64,000 bases of DNA from Phytoseiulus persimilis (GCA_037576195.1 CM075103.1:5952001-6016000), one strand, 5' to 3'. Shown: positions 48,787 through 59,728, counted from the first letter of the stretch. The notes: generated by a model from the letters alone, not told the origin. Made by a program: numbers and translations.

Positions 48787-48792
48787 TTTATT
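48787..48792 (-). promoter_or_regulatory. AATAAA polyadenylation signal for the small secreted-protein gene
   Basis: TTTATT on the plus strand reads AATAAA on the minus strand, 134 bp beyond the TGA of the 107-codon gene at 48,926-49,249. Confidence 0.45.
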
Positions 48793-48925
48793 CAATGTTG
48801 CTGACGATGCTGCTCGCGAAACACCGTCTTTGCCGCCTCAAAACCGGAATATTTTGAAGCCTCTTAATTCGTCCCCGGATACCTTCAGATGTCGAAATTC
48901 CGATTCCTGAGAGGCCCGATTGCAA

Positions 48926-49249
48926 TCATTCGCTTTTCAAACTCGCCGCACGATCAACTCGTTTTGGCGGTTTTTCCGGCGCGAACGCATGCTGCTGTCG
49001 CTGTTTGCCAGAATGCTGTCGGATGTCTTGGGCGGGAGGATCTTCGCGCACAATCAGCGATTTAAACGCTGAAGAGCCGCGATCTCCGCGAACAATTTTT
49101 TCGTCCTGGAACAACTTCTGGAGCGAAGTCGAGGTCATGATTTTGGGAAGAATCCTCCAATGCGGAGCTATCCCGAATTCTTCGTGTCCACAACTTATAA
49201 GCACGATCTGCAACAGCAATATCGTACATAAGACCACTGGCGAGGGCAC
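48926..49249 (-). CDS. Small secreted protein, possibly a peptide precursor; family not recognised
   Basis: An intact single-exon frame of 107 codons runs from an ATG at 49,249 to a TGA at 48,926. The N-terminus, MPSPVVLCTILLLQIVLISC, is a strong signal peptide, with likely cleavage after the Cys-Gly. The mature part is about 85 residues, basic, without a Cys pair, and includes LQKLFQDEKIVRGDRG and a C-terminal stretch with PPKRVDRAASLKSE. A dibasic KR could be a prohormone cleavage site, but there is no amidation Gly before it. An AATAAA lies 134 bp downstream. It is divergently oriented to Nup214 and starts 90 bp from the first Nup214 exon I can see, so the two may share a control region or overlap the first Nup214 intron. 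No homologue comes to mind. Confidence 0.5.
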   Translation of the reverse strand: MPSPVVLCTILLLQIVLISCGHEEFGIAPHWRILPKIMTSTSLQKLFQDEKIVRGDRGSSAFKSLIVREDPPAQDIRQHSGKQRQQHAFAPEKPPKRVDRAASLKSE

Positions 49250-49338
49250 AGTCTATTCCGGAGGATGAATGTTGTGCGCGAGACATGCCCCTGTTTCAAG
49301 GCAGCTGACGTGGCTTCTAACCGTGAGCTTACCCCCAG

Positions 49339-52300
49339 GATATCTACTTCTCATGGTTAAGAAATATCAATCTCGGCTCGAAAGGCACAGATGTACCGAA
49401 AGACCCGGTAAATCTCGTGGCAACATCCAGCAGGTTCGGTCTGGTATTCGCCGCAAATGGTTCAGGTTCGTGTCTCCCACTGCGCTCTTCCCAGGAGAGT
49501 CGGGCATGTGGTCACTCCCAAGGATCTCTTCTGAGTGATTCGCGAGGAAGCCCACAAAGCCTAAGCTGCTAGTACGTTCCCAGAACTCCAATGCACTTCT
49601 CTGCCCGACATCGAGAACGAGCACTCAATCGACAAGATCCTTGCCGATTCCACCACGCACGTGTTCCTCAACGTTCCGGTTGGTGGTAAGTATCGATCCA
49701 TGCAGCTCCCCGTTTGTGATTATTCGTTCGAAGACGAAAACGGTTCAAGATTAACAATTTCCGATCATCAGGCGTCATCAATGGAGTTTTCATGTCAGCG
49801 GACGAAACTACGGTCGCCGTCTGCACCGAGAATCTGTTCTGTCACTTGTTCGATACAAGGGCATTTTTCGACAAAACGTCGCAGGCCATCGGGCCGTACT
49901 TCACTGTTCGATTGGCTTCATCTCCGGAAGTTCTCTTGAAAGATTTCGCTTTCAATCCCGTTATCCCAGATATGTTTGCGGTGATCACGTCGGACGGAAA
50001 AGCGACGAACTACGAAATCGCGAGCAGCAACTCACAGTTCACCCTGAAAATCCACGGAAGCTATGACGGCGCTCAATGCTGTACGTCGTGCTCATTACTG
50101 CATGTCTAAAAATTGATGAAATGTTGATTCAGCAATACGAGGAACACAGAGAGCGCATCGTTTCGTGGGAGTTCCGCATTGGGTTCAGCGAAATCGTTCT
50201 ACTTTCAGGCTCCTGGTCACCGAAAGGCAAACAGCTCGTCGTGGCCAAGAAAGACGGATCCTTGGTTCAGCTGAAGCCAAATTTGACGGAGGCCAAATCG
50301 ATTCCAGCACCTGCGTTGGAGGATTTAGTGAACCCAAGGCCCAAAGCAATATTCTGGGCTTCGAGCACCGTTTTCGTTGTTGCGTACTGGACTGATCGTC
50401 TACAAGTTGTTGTCACGATGTTGAATGTCAGTAAAACTGAGAGAGGGCTCCCGAGATTTCCCATTGATTAGCGCGGACCCCTGAACCAAGCTTAGAAATG
50501 AACTCCGCATGTACAGGTCGAACATCGTTGTACGTTCCGAGTCAACTAGAAGTCGAGCGAGGGAGATATTCTCTGTTCCCTTGAGCCCCATGTTGAACAT
50601 AAAACCCCCACCTTGAGACCCCCACCGAGAGAGGAGGAAGTGCCAGTAGGAGAAATCCGTTCCTGCACGAGACTCAAGGATAATACGCGATTCTTGTAAT
50701 CTACAGAAAAACGCGCAGACGACGTACATTCCTTTCCAAGAGCCGTGTCTCCGAAATTTAGACGAAGAGGAGTTCTCCCGAACGTGGTTTTGCCATGTGC
50801 CAAAATGGTGAGCAACGACCGTGTATCTTCAGAACGTCTGTATGAGTGCATTTCGACGTCGTTTCCGGACATCGGACGATTATTCGCCGGGAACACACAG
50901 ATTATGCTCAGAATATCCGTTCGTCCCGCAAGGAATTTACTTCTGATGGTCTGTCGGAACTCGCCCGACGTGGCTCTGTTCGGACACAACGAGAATTGCA
51001 CACAATGGACGTACTACGATATCGAGGGTGAAAGGGCTGCGTTGCCGATCGTCAACAAGCAACACACCTACCCGACGGGTGAGTTTTTCCAATCCTGGTG
51101 ATCCAATCCGGGGATTGACCTCTCCCATCTAGTTCGCTCTCTCCGACTGAATCCACAACCTTGTCCTGGCCCGTGGCACAGGCTGCGGACGAACTCGCCA
51201 AGGATCTTAGGTGACCATTTGACTAAAAGCTCGGCGGTATACTGAATATCGCGGGCGACCCTATACTCCGTGATGACGAGGTGGCCGAGTAGTTAAGGCG
51301 TTGGACTGCTAACCCAATGGGCTCTGCCCGCGTGGGTTCGAATCCCATCCTCGTCGGTGAATTTTCCCTCTTTTTTCCTCGGCCGCTATCTCCAAACGCG
51401 GACGTTCCCGATCGTTCAAGTCGTGGCTTTGGACGAGCCACTTAGAAACATTCAACACAACCTCCAGAGATATGGCGATCGTTTATTCGGACAACACCGC
51501 GCTCAATAGACGAAAACTCCCGTCACGTCATTTGCGTCCCCGCCGCTTATCGGCTTCAGAGCTGGACTGTCAGAACCGTCATCAGGCTCCTGTCGATCTA
51601 CGGAAAGAACCCGCATCATTCACTCACCTCGGCTCTAACGAGAAAATTTTCCATCTTACCGTCTATGTTTCGGGCTGCTGCCACGCGATCGAGTTGGATT
51701 TTTTTTTCAGAGTCAGTCTTGATATAGGCCGTCAGAGTGACCTGAGTTCAGTGAGAGAGTCTTACGTCTGCTGGGCCTATAGTGACCTGCCGTTTCTTTT
51801 TCGGCATAGTCCTCGTCATAGCTTTGCGAGGACTGTGAGACAGCGCGGCAATCACAGACCATCCTCGTTGTTCTGGCGCTGCGAACAACAGCTATGGTTG
51901 CGGAAAGAGCAACCAGGAGGATCAGACAGATACGCTGGAAGAATGGATAACAGTTTCAAGCAACTCGTCGTTTCCCGATCATCGAATGGTTCAACTCGAG
52001 ACGGGAGTAGCTGTGTTGAATTCCTGAGTCTAACGCCAGAGCCTGCGCCCTGGTCAGGTGAAAATGTCACGTGAATGTCTTGAACCGATCCCGGAATTTC
52101 GGAATCACGAACATAGGAGCGGCTCCTCGCAAAAGAGAACTCACCATGATCCGGTCGGGGTGCCGTCAAGCGTCGGAATGATCGGCTTTCGGATCTGGTC
52201 TCGAGTGTCATATTCTTAACGGAGGAAGTGGAACCCGAGAACCTACCTGAGATCTACTCCCTTGAAAGCCTCTTCCGATTATTTGGAAATCTAAAACTTC

Positions 52301-52881
52301 GTTCCGTTCGAGCGGCGCGAAGTTCGAGAGCTGGTTTCGAAAAACTGGCTCTCAATTACAGAATCATCTGATCCTTCATGGGTGCACATAGCATTCAATA
52401 ATTCCGTGAATCTGACAGTTCCCGTTCGACGTCCAACTTCCGACAAACAGCTTCATCTCCTCCATACTCGAGGCATGCTCACTCCATACTTGGCACATTG
52501 ACGTGCACGTCATGATTCTTCTGAGATGTCTTCTTCAATTCACAGGCATCTGCATGAATCTGTCCAGTACGAAAACTGTTGAGAAGAAGAACCAGGCTGC
52601 CAAGCCTCCGTCGCCGATGGTCCTGCTGACGAACACTGGCGGCAGCCTGAGTCCTTACTACCTGATAAACGACTCTGCAACCGAAAGGCTCAACTCGCCC
52701 CCCGAACCGAGGTCCACTCACGGTATGCGGAGGATGCTAAACCCTCTCTCGACAACTCCCAAAGCTCAGTCGGAAACACCTCTGTGCTCAGTCCCGAGTA
52801 AGTCCAAAGTGAATCTCCTGAAACAGTTCGAGCAGCATCAGGCGGGACAGACTCCACAAGCCAAGAACGCAGGGCAGGAGA
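49339..52881 (+). CDS. Nup214: Nup214 module: N-terminal beta-propeller exons
   Basis: Seven exons cover the seven-bladed propeller. The chain runs VNLVATSSRFGLVFAANGS (human: LLAVSNKYGLVFAGGASG), LQCTSLPDIENEHSIDKIL, VAVCTENLFCHLFDTRAFF, CSWSPKGKQLVVAKKDG, YIPFQEPCLRNL, PKWNLLLMVCRNSPDVALFG (the W is split over the junction 50,807/50,933) and GICMNLSSTKTVEKKN leading into PPSPMVLLTNTGGSLSPYYL. The last exon continues into a linker. The propeller is the binding platform for the DEAD-box helicase of mRNA export in other animals. Confidence 0.88.
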
Positions 52882-55800
52882 GTAAGTCTTCATAAGGGGA
52901 GCAAGATCCGGAAAAACTGTCGTGTATCGTCACACTTCTCGCGGTTCCCTCTCGTTTTCCCTCGTTTCACGATGATGTCGTCTTGTTGGTCGTAGCCCTT
53001 CGAGTGAACCGTCTTCTCGTCGTTCTGCTTCGTTCTGCCTGACTCCCTGATGGGGACAACTTCTGAGTGGAGTCACGCGCGACCAGGGTGAATACGCATT
53101 TTCCGGTTCTCGATTCCAGATGAGCCTCCCAAAGCGACTCCATTTTCATTCGCAAACGTTTACACGCCGGCGAAACCCGCTCTGGACCCGGTGGCCCAGA
53201 GCACTCCAATCGCAGCGACCACATTCCTTGGGCAACAACCCAACGCACTCGCTTCAACATTCGGGAGCCAGCCCTCGTTCGCTAAGTTCTCCATGCCAGC
53301 GCTCAAGCCCCAAGAGATTCCCAAGCCCTCGCCGCTCCCAACTGTGGCACCCGCGGATCCATCAACCACGCAGCAGTTGACGATGCCAGTGGCTCCGGGT
53401 GTCAGCGAAAGCCAGAAAGCGTCACCGTTCAGCGCCGCTGCCAAGCTAGAGCCCATACCACAAGAACGAGATGAAGACGACGACTCGTTGAGCCAAGAAA
53501 CTCTGTCCAGAGCCTTTTTCGACGAACTCAATTCATTGACGAAGGAGCTAGGCGATCTCAAAATGCGCTCGTCGAAGGTTCTCGCCATTCCCATAGGAGA
53601 GGACAAATCCGTCGCGGAGATGCGTTCTGAGACCAAGGGACTCCTGAAGAAGATGGACGACGTGCGCACGCAACTCAAGGTCGGTAGACTTCGTATCGGA
53701 TATGATCCAATTTTGGTACTGCTGCGGGGGGCTCCGGGTCGTACCTGACCTCATCCATGGATCCTCGTCGGGGTTCCGGACGATTCTTGCTTGGGTTCTG
53801 GAACCGGGTTATATTGCAGACCATGAAAACGGACGTTCACGAGGCGGAGAAGGTCCTCATCGATGCTTTGGCCTGCGGAGCCCAGCTGAAAACGATCACC
53901 GCTGCGAAGGATTCGCGAATCAGTCGGATGGACCCCATCACTCAGGCGACACTTAAGCAGGCCCAAAGCCTGGCGCAGTATCTGGAGCGTCAACTGATAA
54001 ATGCCAATAACGTTCTCGACGATGCTTACGAGAAATACAAGAACGAGAAGAACACCAGGTTAGTGCTAAACCGGGCCGTCCAGTGAATCCAGGGTCCTGC
54101 GACGATATAGCCTGAGACTGAATGGCGTCAACCGAGAGCACGGACGGAAACTAGAACTGATGGAGGTGGATGTTTCTCCCGACAGGAAACGCACGCCAAG
54201 TACCGAGATGCTCTGCAGGACAATCCTCAATTGCGACAAAACAATCGAAGCTCTGCGGGAAGAACTGACCGAGGTGAGGAATAAGGTCGAGAGCATCAAG
54301 CGCATGCAGAGTCTCCGCGAACGCAAGAACGAGGACTTGACTTCGCTCGCGGACTCTCTCCTCGTCGTCGGCGTTGATCCGATTGACTCGAACCAAGCCC
54401 AGAAGAGTTTTGCCAAAGACCACCAATCGTTCGAGAGGATCAAGCTTCTGAAGGACTACCTCGCGTCACGGCCCGTGACAGAAGTGACTCCATCGAAACT
54501 CAGCCCGAAAGGCGAGTCGATGATCGTGTCAAAGTTGAGCACGATACTGGAACAGTCCCGCATCGAGGTCGGGAACGAGAAGGCGCAAACAGCGAACTCG
54601 AAACTGCAGGGTAAAAGCGGCTTGAGCGCGGATAACATGCCTCGCGAATCCATCGGCGGGGCTCTGGGTCTTCGCCCCCAAGTGGATTTGTCGGTCACGC
54701 CCATGAAACCACCGGCGGCAGTGACTTCAACGCCCTTCACGAAACCTGTGCTCGAACCCATAAGTCCGCCCGCGGATGAGAAGACCGCAAATCCCGCGGT
54801 GCCGTCATTCTTCCAGTTCCAGAACCCGGCGAAGCCCTCTCCGACGGCGCTGGTTTTCCCGAACGCGTCTCCTGACAGAACCGGGCTGGGTTTACAGCTC
54901 CCGGCCGCGGCTGGAAACTCACCGCAACCCAAACCAGGCTCAGCGGCGAAACCCTTCACGTTTGCACTCCAGAAAACACCCGAGGCCCAAAGCGCGGATC
55001 CGGGGAAGCCGAAGGTCACTTTCAGCGTCGAGCCGCCCGCCACCTTCTCGTCTTCTCCTGGCTCCATGTTCACGCACGCGACCACAACCGCGAAGCCTCA
55101 ACCTTCAACAACGGGAACCGATTTCAGTTTCGCCATCAAGAAAGATCCGAGTCCGTCGAAAGACTTCTTCTCTCCTGCGAACTTGGGCTTCTCGTTGAGC
55201 AAGAAAGAAGAGGCCTCGTCGGGAACTTCGTCCAAGCCGGACTCGGCTGCGAACCAGACCGTACCGGTAGCAGACGAGAAACCGGCGATGACCAAAGGTA
55301 CCGGCGCTGGTTTGTTCAGTTTCTCTCTGGGAGACAAGAAACAAACTGCGACAACCAAGGAATCAGGCGCACCCTTCTCGTTCTCCTTCGCGGGGAAACC
55401 CACAGGTCAAGACGCCAGGAGAACCAGAGAGCCGATTGTTATGTCTGCCTCTCCAGCTTACGAAACCGGCGATGGCCAGTTCACGTTTGTGAAGCCCACC
55501 GGCTTGTTCGGGGCCACCGCACAAAGCGAAGGGTCAAAAACCCAACCCCAGGCTGTGGCCACCGAGCCACCAGCCGCGGGTAAATCCGGACCCGCCGCTG
55601 GAACGCCGTTCAGCTTCAGCATGAAAAAAACTGAAGACAAGCCGGGGACGGGAGCCGCGGAGGAAGCTCCCAAAGTCGCTTTCAGCTTCGGATTGGGAGG
55701 AAGCTCTTCGGCTTTCGCTGCGCCCAAGACTCCTGGCGCAGCTTCGGAGCCCTCTCCTGTGGTGACTTCTGAACCCACATCCGCGCCGACAGATAGCGAA

Positions 55801-58035
55801 AATGTTGGAAGCGGGCAAGCCTCCCAAGTGTCCGATCGCCCGGCCGAGCCAACAGCGCAGACGGGGGGAGAGATCCCCACAGTTCCCGAGAGCAGCTCGG
55901 AGAGCACTCCTGTCCAGGAGGCGGAATCCCCGTCTGGAATTTCTGGCGGGACTGAAGAATCTCGTGACGCCCAGGGTGAGTTCTTCGGTCCCTTTTCGAT
56001 CAGGCATACTCTCGTTATTTCATCGAAGGACTCTTCCCAATCGATGGAATTGTCGGTCATGGGGGGGGGGGGGGGAGGGGAGGAATGAATGAGTGAAAAA
56101 ATCATCCATGTGTTTACGGAATCCCTCCACAGTTCCGGTGTCAGCTACGAGTTCTACGACCCCGGTCACGACAACGCCAAGCACGACGTCGTTCTTCGCA
56201 GCGAATAGACCCGTCAACTTCGTCAGCCCAGTTCCTTCTTCAGGTACCCCCCACTGTCTGACACTTCGGCATGACTCTGATTTGAATTCTGCTTTCGATG
56301 CCGAATGTCTCGTCGGTCTCCGAGATACCACTAGCTGGAGTTTCTGTCTCTCGGAAACCTCTTGGAATCGAGTGGAATCTTACTGACCGGAGCTCTAACT
56401 CTTCCAGCGACCACGGTTGCTTCTGAGAGCGGAGGCTCGCTGTTCGGCAAGCCTGCGAGCGCAGGACTTTTCGGGAAAGCTGCGTCGGGAGGCTTGTTCG
56501 GATCAGCCTCTTCTGCGACATTCGGCCAAAGCAGCGCTTTCGGGGCCTCGCCGGGGACTTCGCTTTTCGGAGGATCCTCGACCACGACGACCACCTCGTT
56601 CTTCGGGAACACCCTGGCCACGACCGCGAGCACGGCGAGCACAGCAGTGACCACCACAGCCACGGCACCGTTCGGTGCGTTCGGTTCCTCGCAAACCGTG
56701 ACCGACTCCTCTGGCCAGGCGGCAACTCCCACGACCACGACGACCGCTCCTTTGTTCGGTTCCCAGAGCTCCTTCGGCCAAGCGTCTACTTTCGGGTCCC
56801 AGAGCTCTGCGTTCGCTCCCACAACTTCTGCGGCTTTCGGGTCTGTGACGGCTCCGGCATTCGCCGCAACCACCACCTCGGCTTTCGGATCCGGCATCGC
56901 CTTCGGGTCCACGACGACCACGGCTCCTGCGTTCGGCCAAACTCTGTCGACGCCAGCGTTTGGAGCTCAAGCGAAGTCTCAAGAGCTCTTCGGAAAAACT
57001 ATGACGTCCAATACGGGGTAATTTCTCAATATGTTCCTCATTCCCACCGGATTTCCGTGAAATTTGTGGATCGAACTCTACGTGGGCTCATATTGTCCCT
57101 GCGTACCTGGTAAGGGTTCCCAGTCCCGGGAAATGTCCAATCCGGTCAGTGACCTCGTTCGTTCCCCACTTCCCACAGATCCCTCTTCGGCCAGAAGAGC
57201 ACTTTCGGTGCCACCAATTCAGGGACCTCGCTTTTCGGAGGCAACGCCAATCCTTCAACTGGAGGTTTCATGAGCGGTTTGGGTCAAACCGGGGCGCAAA
57301 CCTCTAAAAACGTTTTTGGTGGTGGCTCTTTCGGGCAGAGTCCACAGTCAAACCTCTTTGGTAAGTGACCGGCTACAGGGGGTCCGGAGAATGTCAGAAA
57401 AGAAGAAACGTCCGAATGGATGCTGGAGAAGTTGCAGAGTATCGTATGGGTCTCGAGGGGAGCGGTGACAATTCGGAATACCTGTGGCACAAATCCCAAT
57501 GATCCTTGCAGGCTCTGGAGGAGCAACAGCGTTCGGCGCGCAGCCAACGTACGGCGGCGTCACCAACATGGGCAGCATGGCGTCTAAAGAATCAGCGTTC
57601 GCCTTGGGCAGCCCAACAGCCGCGAAAGCCGTTTTCGGGGGCGCGCCCACGTTCGGTGAGTGGACTTGGCGATGGCGTGTTCAAACCGCCATCGACGTCG
57701 TCGTTGAGAAGTTTCATCCAAATCTCACATATACTCAAAGTAGGGTGTTATTTTCTCCCGCAGGGGGCGGCTCGCCTGGTGGCTTCGGATCGGCACCGAC
57801 TTTCGGCTCCTCCCCAGTATTCGGAGCCCAATCAGCCTTCGGCGCTGCGTCACAAACGTCAGCATTTGGAAACACAGCCAACACTCCAACGTTCGGCTCC
57901 CTCGCTCAGAACCAACCGACATTCGGTAGCCCGCCGGCCGGCGGTACTTTCGGGGCGGCTCCTCCAACTCCAGGATTCTCTCCGGCAACCGCCACGTCTC
58001 CGAAGAGTGCTGCATTCACTCAGTACCGGGGATAA
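49339..58035 (+). CDS. Nup214: Nuclear pore complex protein Nup214 (15 exons seen; first coding exon not found)
   Basis: Exons in consistent phase, 5,340 nt including the stop: 49339-49465, 49584-49685, 49772-50080, 50209-50426, 50707-50807, 50933-51078, 52546-52881, 53120-53679, 53820-54058, 54093-55975, 56133-56243, 56408-57017, 57179-57360, 57512-57655, 57764-58035. The ~1,779-residue product follows human Nup214 end to end: beta-propeller motifs RFGLVFAANGS, WSPKGKQLVVAKKDGSLVQ, YIPFQEPC and SPMVLLTNTGGSLSPYYLIN; then a coiled coil; then FG repeats. Nup214 sits on the cytoplasmic side of the pore, where in studied animals the propeller binds the mRNA-export helicase DDX19/Dbp5, the coiled coil binds Nup88 and Nup62, and the FG region binds exportin CRM1. 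The start codon must lie on an upstream exon, since an in-frame stop precedes 49,339. Donors at 49,466 (GTTCGT), 50,427 (GTCAGT) and 53,680 (GTCGGT) are weak and were chosen by phase and homology. Confidence 0.92.
51275..51356 (+). tRNA. tRNA-Ser (anticodon GCT)
   Basis: An 82-nt cloverleaf with a 7-bp acceptor stem GACGAGG/CCTCGTC, discriminator G, a D arm in GGCCGAGTAGTTAAGGC, the anticodon loop CTGCTAA (anticodon GCT, reads AGC/AGT), a long class-II variable arm GGGCTCTGCCC and a T arm GTGGGTTCGAATCCCAT. The long variable arm and sequence match eukaryotic serine tRNAs. There is no intron and no encoded CCA. Two oddities: the D loop has AG where GG is usual, and the last anticodon-stem pair (A and C) is mismatched. 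The gene lies inside the 1.47-kb Nup214 intron 51,079-52,545 in the same direction as Nup214. Confidence 0.95.
51371..51376 (+). terminator. RNA polymerase III terminator (T6) of the tRNA-Ser gene
   Basis: Six consecutive T residues begin 15 bp after the end of the tRNA gene, the usual Pol III stop signal. Confidence 0.8.
51377..52545 (+). other. Remainder of the large Nup214 intron
   Basis: This holds no exon that fits Nup214: the junction 51,078/52,546 is direct by phase and homology (PTG|ICMN aligning with the human GVVVD stretch). A 200-codon frame at 51,472-52,074 looks random. A short hairpin (AGTCCTCG and CGAGGACT, 51,807-51,833) is present. Confidence 0.6.
53120..54470 (+). CDS. Nup214: Nup214 module: linker and coiled-coil region
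   Basis: The exon 53,120-53,679 starts with a Pro/Ala/Phe-rich linker holding isolated FSF and FG motifs, then a helical segment ELNSLTKELGDLKMRSSK, which aligns with human KELEELKARTSK. The exon 53,820-54,058 continues with heptad-like TMKTDVHEAEKVLIDAL and LKQAQSLAQYLERQLINANN. The first part of the next exon gives IEALREELTEVRNKVESIKR. This is the region that pairs with Nup88 and Nup62 in the animal complex. Confidence 0.85.
54059..54092 (+). other. Apparent 34-nt intron of Nup214
   Basis: Coding must leave the frame here: reading straight on from NTR gives a TGA within 10 codons, while joining at GTTAGT (donor) and TCCAG (acceptor) restores a long frame in the correct phase with the expected helical sequence. 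The intron contains GCTAAAC, a possible branch site about 24 nt from the acceptor. No other GT upstream gives the right phase. Confidence 0.65.
54471..58035 (+). CDS. Nup214: Nup214 module: C-terminal FG-repeat domain
   Basis: The large exon 54,093-55,975 carries spaced FSF, FTF and PFSFS motifs in a Lys/Pro/Ser/Thr-rich disordered chain. The last four exons carry about 35 FG dipeptides, mostly LFG, AFG and TFG spaced by 8-20 residues (for example SLFGKPASAGLFGKAASGGL). The protein ends NTPTFGSLAQNQPTFGSPP and SAAFTQYRG, resembling the human end. FG motifs form the permeability barrier and bind transport receptors. The exons 56,133-56,243 (111 nt) and 57,512-57,655 (144 nt) are symmetric phase 1-1 cassettes. 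Confidence 0.88.
56061..56075 (+). repeat. Poly-G run of 15 in a Nup214 intron
   Basis: Fifteen consecutive G residues occur, followed by AGGGGAGG. They lie between the exons ending at 55,975 and starting at 56,133, so the Gly run in a naive translation is not part of the protein. Confidence 0.85.
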
Positions 58036-58152
58036 ACTAATTTTATATAGGGGTTGATGTCAAAAATACCCTCTTAAGATTTTAAAATAGTGTATTTCGA
58101 ATAGTTTTTGCACGTGTTGATCCCGCCGAATCACACGCGGTTTGAAGGTCTT

Positions 58153-58158
58153 AATAAA
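58153..58158 (+). promoter_or_regulatory. AATAAA polyadenylation signal of Nup214
   Basis: The first canonical hexamer downstream of the Nup214 stop codon (58,033-58,035), 118 bp after it. The sequence between is A/T-rich compared with the coding exons, as expected for a 3' UTR. Confidence 0.6.
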
Positions 58159-59656
58159 TCGAGGAGCGCTCGAGAACAGCCTCTTTGTTCAAGTGTGGAT
58201 GGTATTCGCAACAATCCGACGGTCACCATCAGACCACGACGCCGGAACGTCGTCCAAACAGAATAATCATGAAGTCGTTGCCAACTTCTTTCGGCACATG
58301 AGAGGTCTGTCGATGAACCTGGGAGACGTTTGGGCGCAGATCACTGCCGTCAGAGGAGAGACACGTGGAACAGAGGCACATGAAGAACAAATATTCTGCT
58401 GAGCGTGGTGGTCCCGGGTGCTTGAGAGAGCCATGCCGGCGCCGACCAGATCGAATGGCGCCAACGAGGAGCCATGACTTGATCAGACGTTGAATGTCTG
58501 CCCATAATGTAGAACGTCTCCGGTTGATCGAGGACTCCGTTCCGTGTCGGAATAAGATGGCTCGTTTCCGGTAAGGGGAGGAGGAGCCTTCTCTTGGGAG
58601 GCTTAGCGTAAAACGCACCATCGGTTCGACGACGCAGAACGCCGAGCATGCGAAGGGGTTTCTCTGACATGGGTCTTGGGGAGACCAAGCCTAGAGTATG
58701 GTTTCGTAAACGAACAACGATCGCCACTGTGTCAAAATCATGCTAATGGATTCATGATACGCGCAATTCTCGTGATACGGTCGGATCAGCCAATAACTTG
58801 TACGTCGTCATTGAAACAACCACATCACCATGAACGAGCGTTCAACCGGCATGAGGAGCGTCGTGTCGCCAAGGGATCGGGTTTTCAGAAAAGAAGGCTC
58901 GTAACGTCTGGAGTTTCGAACTCGTGAGAGGATCACGTCATGGACTCACAGGGCTTGATCGAGGACAACATGATCAGAGAGCGCTGGCCTGCAGGAGCCG
59001 TTTAGCGCGCCGCCGAGGAGATTTCGCGGAAATTCGACGTGAGGATACTCATCCCACAAATCTTCCATTCTCTGCGAACGATGATAGACTTGTGCCTCGC
59101 AGCGATATTCACATTCGCGACAGCTGGTCAACGACATCAAAGAACTGTGAGGTCCGTTTTCACCCCGACCGGCCAGAACCAGCTCGGCTGACGTAGGGCA
59201 ACCGGATTTATTCCTGGAATGAACCCGATGAAATCAGTATCTGTCATTCTAGAATTTTCGCTGATAGCTAGCTGGTCAAGTTGAAAGTCGAGATTTATCG
59301 GGTCGAGTTCAGACCTTCGGTATCAGCCAGTTTCGAGATACGTGAATGATTGGAATGCTGTTTTCACCCTCCAAATACATACATCAGGGCAGTCAGTTCT
59401 GGTCAGAAATCGAACCTTGCCTCGCTTTGCTCCCACCCCCATGGGAAAAAGTCTGTGATTCTGGATTTTCTATCTCGATCGGTGGCTGAAGATCGGTCGC
59501 GAAATGCGTTCCATCGGGCAGTTCAACGTTAACCCATTTTTCAAGCTAGAAACATTTCACGATCGTGTTTTTCGAGTCCAGTGTTCGAGTTCAGGAGCGG
59601 AAGGAGCCAAAACATTCGGAGCATCCATCCTCGTCAAATAGTTGACCCCAGCTCGG
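58159..59656. other. No recognisable gene between Nup214 and the next transcription unit
   Basis: Frames of 80-130 codons occur on both strands without known motifs. The two flanking genes converge here, so this is probably 3' intergenic space. Confidence 0.4.
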
Positions 59657-59662
59657 TTTATT
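59657..59662 (-). promoter_or_regulatory. AATAAA polyadenylation signal of the 59.7-60.3 kb gene
   Basis: TTTATT on the plus strand is AATAAA on the minus strand, 67 bp beyond the TGA at 59,729. Confidence 0.55.
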
Positions 59663-59728
59663 TTCATTCAAGTTCTCTTGGTCCTGAGAACGTATAACAG
59701 CTGCGAGAAGAACTGCTCCTATGGCTCT

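Noticed and set aside
49269-49338. Possible first Nup214 exon starting at the ATG at 49,269
   Set aside because: The only donor in phase (GTGAGC at 49,323) would leave a 16-nt intron, which is not credible.
51472-52074. 200-codon open frame inside the large Nup214 intron
   Set aside because: Random-looking composition, no homology to Nup214, and the exon junction across it is already explained by phase.
55458-56105. Long minus-strand frames opposite the Nup214 FG exons
   Set aside because: Shadows of the strongly biased coding strand; the plus strand has clear homology and consistent splicing.
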